Of a stretch of 64,000 bases of DNA, positions 61,257-64,000 are shown piece after piece. The first letter of the stretch is position 1. Each line of letters begins with the position of its first letter. The notes beneath the pieces were generated by a model, which worked only from the letters and a program-made list of their open reading frames with translations, had not been told where the DNA came from and searched no databases. Both the position numbers and the translations under genes were made by a program. Source of the DNA: Pontibacter ramchanderi (GTDB taxonomy: Bacteria; Bacteroidota; Bacteroidia; Cytophagales; Hymenobacteraceae); assembly GCF_002846395.1 (NCBI RefSeq), contig NZ_PJMU01000002.1, positions 434,001 to 498,000 on the forward strand. The letters run 5' to 3'.

Positions 61257-64000
61257 TTAATCTTCGATCAGTACGCAGCGGTTGTGGAGCAAGTCCTCTT
61301 CCACTGTCTTGAACTTCACGTCTTTGAGCACGCGGCCGTCGTTGTACTGTACGCTGACACGGTCGTTGCGGCCTGCCACTTTCTGCGAATGCGCCGGCAT
61401 GATCTTCTCAGGTTCCGGGGCATGCATCGGGCTGCTGTTATGCTCCAGCGACGAGTGCACTTCCTCTTTCTGCTCATGCAATACCGGCGGCTTTGGCATT
61501 TGTGGTACACGCGGCTCCTGCACTTGCTCCGGCGCCTGCACCGGTATAAAGGCATGGAACAGGAACGAAACCGTCTCTTCATTCACCTTGCCGATCATGC
61601 GCTTAAACAGCTCAAACGACTCGAACTTGTAGATCAACAGCGGGTCTTTCTGCTCGTACACCGCGTTCTGCACTACCTGCTTTAGGTCGTCCATCTGGCG
61701 CAGGTGGTCGGTCCAGGCCTGGTCAATCGTGCCCAGCGTAATGATCTTCTCCATGGCACGGATCAGCTCCAGGCCTCTGGTTTCGTAGGTCTTCGTCAGG
61801 TTGGCTACAGCAGCCAGCTGGCGTTTACCGTCTGTGAACGGCACAGCCACGTTCTCGATCATCGGCCCACGGTTCAAGTGGATGTTCTCGATAATTGGGA
61901 AAGCCTGCTCGGCTATCTGCTTGTTCTTGGTCAGGTAGTGGTTCAGGGCCTCGTTGTATAGGCGCTCCACCAGTGCATTGGCCTGTCCAGACTTAAACTC
62001 ATCTTCTGTGATGCCCGTGTTGATGCCGAACACACGGATGATGTTAAGCTGGAAGTTCTCGAAGTCGGCTGTGTTCTTATAGTTCACTACCATGTCTTCG
62101 CTGATATCGTAGATCATGTTCCATATATCGAGTTCCAGACGCTCGCCATACAGGGCGTTGCGGCGGCGCTTGTACACCACTTCCCGCTGGGCGTTCATCA
62201 CGTCGTCGTACTCGAGCAGGCGCTTACGCTGTCCAAAGTTGTTTTCCTCCACTTTCTTCTGCGCACGCTCAATCGAGTTCGTGATCATCGAGTGCTGGAT
62301 CACCTCACCCTCTTCCAGACCCATGCGGTCCATCAGGCGGGCGATACGGTCAGAACCGAACAGACGCATCAGGTTATCCTCCAGCGACACGAAGAACTGC
62401 GATGAACCTGGGTCACCCTGGCGACCGGCACGACCACGCAGCTGGCGGTCAACGCGGCGGGACTCGTGGCGCTCTGTACCGATGATGGCCAGACCACCTG
62501 AGGCTTTCGACTCCGGTGTTAGCTTAATATCGGTACCACGACCGGCCATGTTCGTCGCGATGGTTACTGTACCTGGTTTACCGGCTTCAGCCACAATTTC
62601 GGCTTCTTTCTGGTGCATCTTGGCGTTAAGTACCTGATGCTTGATCTTGCGCAGCGTCAGCATACGGCTCAGGAGCTCCGAGATCTCTACCGAAGTAGTA
62701 CCTACCAGCACCGGACGGCCTTTTTGTGTCAACTCCACAATTTCGTCGGCTACGGCGTTGTATTTCTCACGCGTGGTTTTGTATACCTTGTCGTGCTCGT
62801 CTTTTCGGGCGATTGGCTTGTTGGTCGGTATCACCACCACATCCAGTTTGTAGATATCCCAGAATTCGCCTGCTTCCGTCTCGGCCGTACCTGTCATACC
62901 TGACAGTTTGTGGTACATACGGAAGTAGTTCTGCAGCGTAACGGTGGCGTAAGTCTGTGTGGCGTCTTCTACCTTTACATTTTCCTTCGCCTCGATGGCC
63001 TGGTGCAGACCGTCAGAATAACGGCGACCTTCCATCACACGGCCGGTCTGCTCGTCTACGATCTTCACCTTGTTGTCCGGCGTAACGATATACTCGGTGT
63101 CCTTTTCGAATAAGGTATAGGCCTTGAGCAACTGGTTGATAGTATGCACACGCTTGGTCTTCTCCTGGAAATCAGCGATCAGCTTTTCTTTGGCGTGCAA
63201 TACCTCTTCTTCGTTGAGCGACTTGTTATTTTCGATGTTGGCGATCTCGGTGCCGATATCCGGCAGGATGAAGAGCTGTGGATCCTCGCCCTGGCCTGTG
63301 ATCAGGTCAATGCCGTTTTCAGTCAGTTCGATCTGGTTATGCTTTTCGTCGATGGTGAAGTAAAGCGGCTCATCGGCCTCCGGCATCATACGGGAGTTGT
63401 CCTGCAGGTAATAGTTCTCCACCTTTTGCATGATGGCACGGTTACCAGTCTCGCTCAGGAATTTGATCAATGGCTTGCTCTTCGGCAGACCACGGTAGGC
63501 GCGGAACAAGGCCAGACCACCATCCTGTGTATTTCCTTCTTTGATCAGGCGCTTGGCCTCCGTCAGGAAGTTCATCACCACTTTGCGCTGGGCTTCTACC
63601 AAGGTAGCAATACGTGGTTTCAGCTGGTAGAACTCGTGCTCGTCGCCACGCGGCACCGGGCCAGAGATGATCAATGGTGTACGGGCGTCGTCGATCAACA
63701 CAGAGTCCACTTCATCGACCATGGCGTAGTGGTGCTTGCGCTGTACTAAATCCTTGGTCTCGCGTGACATGTTATCGCGCAGGTAGTCGAAGCCGAACTC
63801 GTTGTTAGTACCGTAGGTGATGTCGGCGCGGTAAGCGTTGCGACGGCCTTCGGAGTTAGGCTGGTGTTTATCGATGCAGTCGATCGTAATACCATGGAAC
63901 TCGAACAAAGGCGCCATCCACTCAGAGTCACGACGGGCCAGGTAGTCGTTTACGGTCACTACGTGCACCCCGCGCTTCGAGAGGGCATTCAGGAAGGCCG
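61257..64000 (-). CDS. secA: Preprotein translocase ATPase SecA, N-terminus cut by window edge
   Basis: About 914 residues visible; the frame stays open to base 64000, so the N-terminal part with Walker A lies outside. Seen: [16 protein letters not shown], Walker [23 protein letters not shown], the preprotein-binding region, [28 protein letters not shown] and [34 protein letters not shown] of the second motor domain, then the helical scaffold/wing domains. The C-terminus is Pro/Glu/His-rich and ends [11 protein letters not shown], without the CxCxSG zinc motif for SecB binding. Confidence 0.98.
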   Translation of the reverse strand, partial: AFLNALSKRGVHVVTVNDYLARRDSEWMAPLFEFHGITIDCIDKHQPNSEGRRNAYRADITYGTNNEFGFDYLRDNMSRETKDLVQRKHHYAMVDEVDSVLIDDARTPLIISGPVPRGDEHEFYQLKPRIATLVEAQRKVVMNFLTEAKRLIKEGNTQDGGLALFRAYRGLPKSKPLIKFLSETGNRAIMQKVENYYLQDNSRMMPEADEPLYFTIDEKHNQIELTENGIDLITGQGEDPQLFILPDIGTEIANIENNKSLNEEEVLHAKEKLIADFQEKTKRVHTINQLLKAYTLFEKDTEYIVTPDNKVKIVDEQTGRVMEGRRYSDGLHQAIEAKENVKVEDATQTYATVTLQNYFRMYHKLSGMTGTAETEAGEFWDIYKLDVVVIPTNKPIARKDEHDKVYKTTREKYNAVADEIVELTQKGRPVLVGTTSVEISELLSRMLTLRKIKHQVLNAKMHQKEAEIVAEAGKPGTVTIATNMAGRGTDIKLTPESKASGGLAIIGTERHESRRVDRQLRGRAGRQGDPGSSQFFVSLEDNLMRLFGSDRIARLMDRMGLEEGEVIQHSMITNSIERAQKKVEENNFGQRKRLLEYDDVMNAQREVVYKRRRNALYGERLELDIWNMIYDISEDMVVNYKNTADFENFQLNIIRVFGINTGITEDEFKSGQANALVERLYNEALNHYLTKNKQIAEQAFPIIENIHLNRGPMIENVAVPFTDGKRQLAAVANLTKTYETRGLELIRAMEKIITLGTIDQAWTDHLRQMDDLKQVVQNAVYEQKDPLLIYKFESFELFKRMIGKVNEETVSFLFHAFIPVQAPEQVQEPRVPQMPKPPVLHEQKEEVHSSLEHNSSPMHAPEPEKIMPAHSQKVAGRNDRVSVQYNDGRVLKDVKFKTVEEDLLHNRCVLIED

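Overview
The window looks like chromosomal DNA of a Bacteroidota bacterium, most likely order Cytophagales, family Hymenobacteraceae (a Pontibacter-like organism; this genus-level guess is inference). Reasons: a fused SecD-SecF, a TonB-dependent receptor with an N-terminal carboxypeptidase-like domain, MoxR and BatD proteins, BlaI/M56 regulation, many promoters with the Bacteroidetes -7 box TAnnTTTG, and few Shine-Dalgarno sequences. I see no rRNA, tRNA, CRISPR array, transposase or phage gene. Most genes are housekeeping.

Layout. 1-7.3 kb: 3' part of secDF, an Nfu iron-sulfur scaffold, two cation/proton antiporters and an unknown protein. 7.3-15.4 kb: a poorly coding stretch with one small secreted protein, batD-aroC, queG, a secreted RidA-like protein, ruvB and glutaryl-CoA dehydrogenase. 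15.5-23 kb: a TonB receptor behind a TPP riboswitch, a small membrane protein, an aldose epimerase, a NadR-like kinase, a lipoprotein, a PnuC-family transporter and a rhodanese; the receptor, kinase and PnuC protein may form a thiamine uptake and phosphorylation route. 23-33 kb: guaB, a three-gene partner-switching module (PP2C phosphatase, STAS, HATPase), then two parvulin isomerases and a MoxR ATPase. One of the isomerases is a lipoprotein carrying an OmpA-like peptidoglycan-binding domain.

33-45 kb: SDR, GNAT, a putative outer-membrane protein, recA, a DUF3108 protein, a PhoB/PhoR-like pair, an RluA-type pseudouridine synthase, a quinone oxidoreductase and a blaI-M56 peptidase operon with two visible operator dyads. 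45-48.4 kb: rplM-rpsI-rpsB-tsf. 48.4-57.7 kb: a membrane-anchored MutS homologue, a second RidA protein, an ECF sigma/anti-sigma/surface-protein cassette, an ALDH7-type dehydrogenase, and htrA and hsp20, both with strong Shine-Dalgarno sequences. 57.8-64 kb: DUF2490, M20 peptidase, deoC with a SPOR lipoprotein, and the 3' part of secA.

Across the window the word GGTATA/TATACC is strikingly frequent on both strands, in and between genes. It forms a (CTATAC)n tandem array near 41.3 kb and is absent from the sensor half of the M56 peptidase gene. Several AT-rich and GACAAAAGAC-type intergenic repeats also occur.
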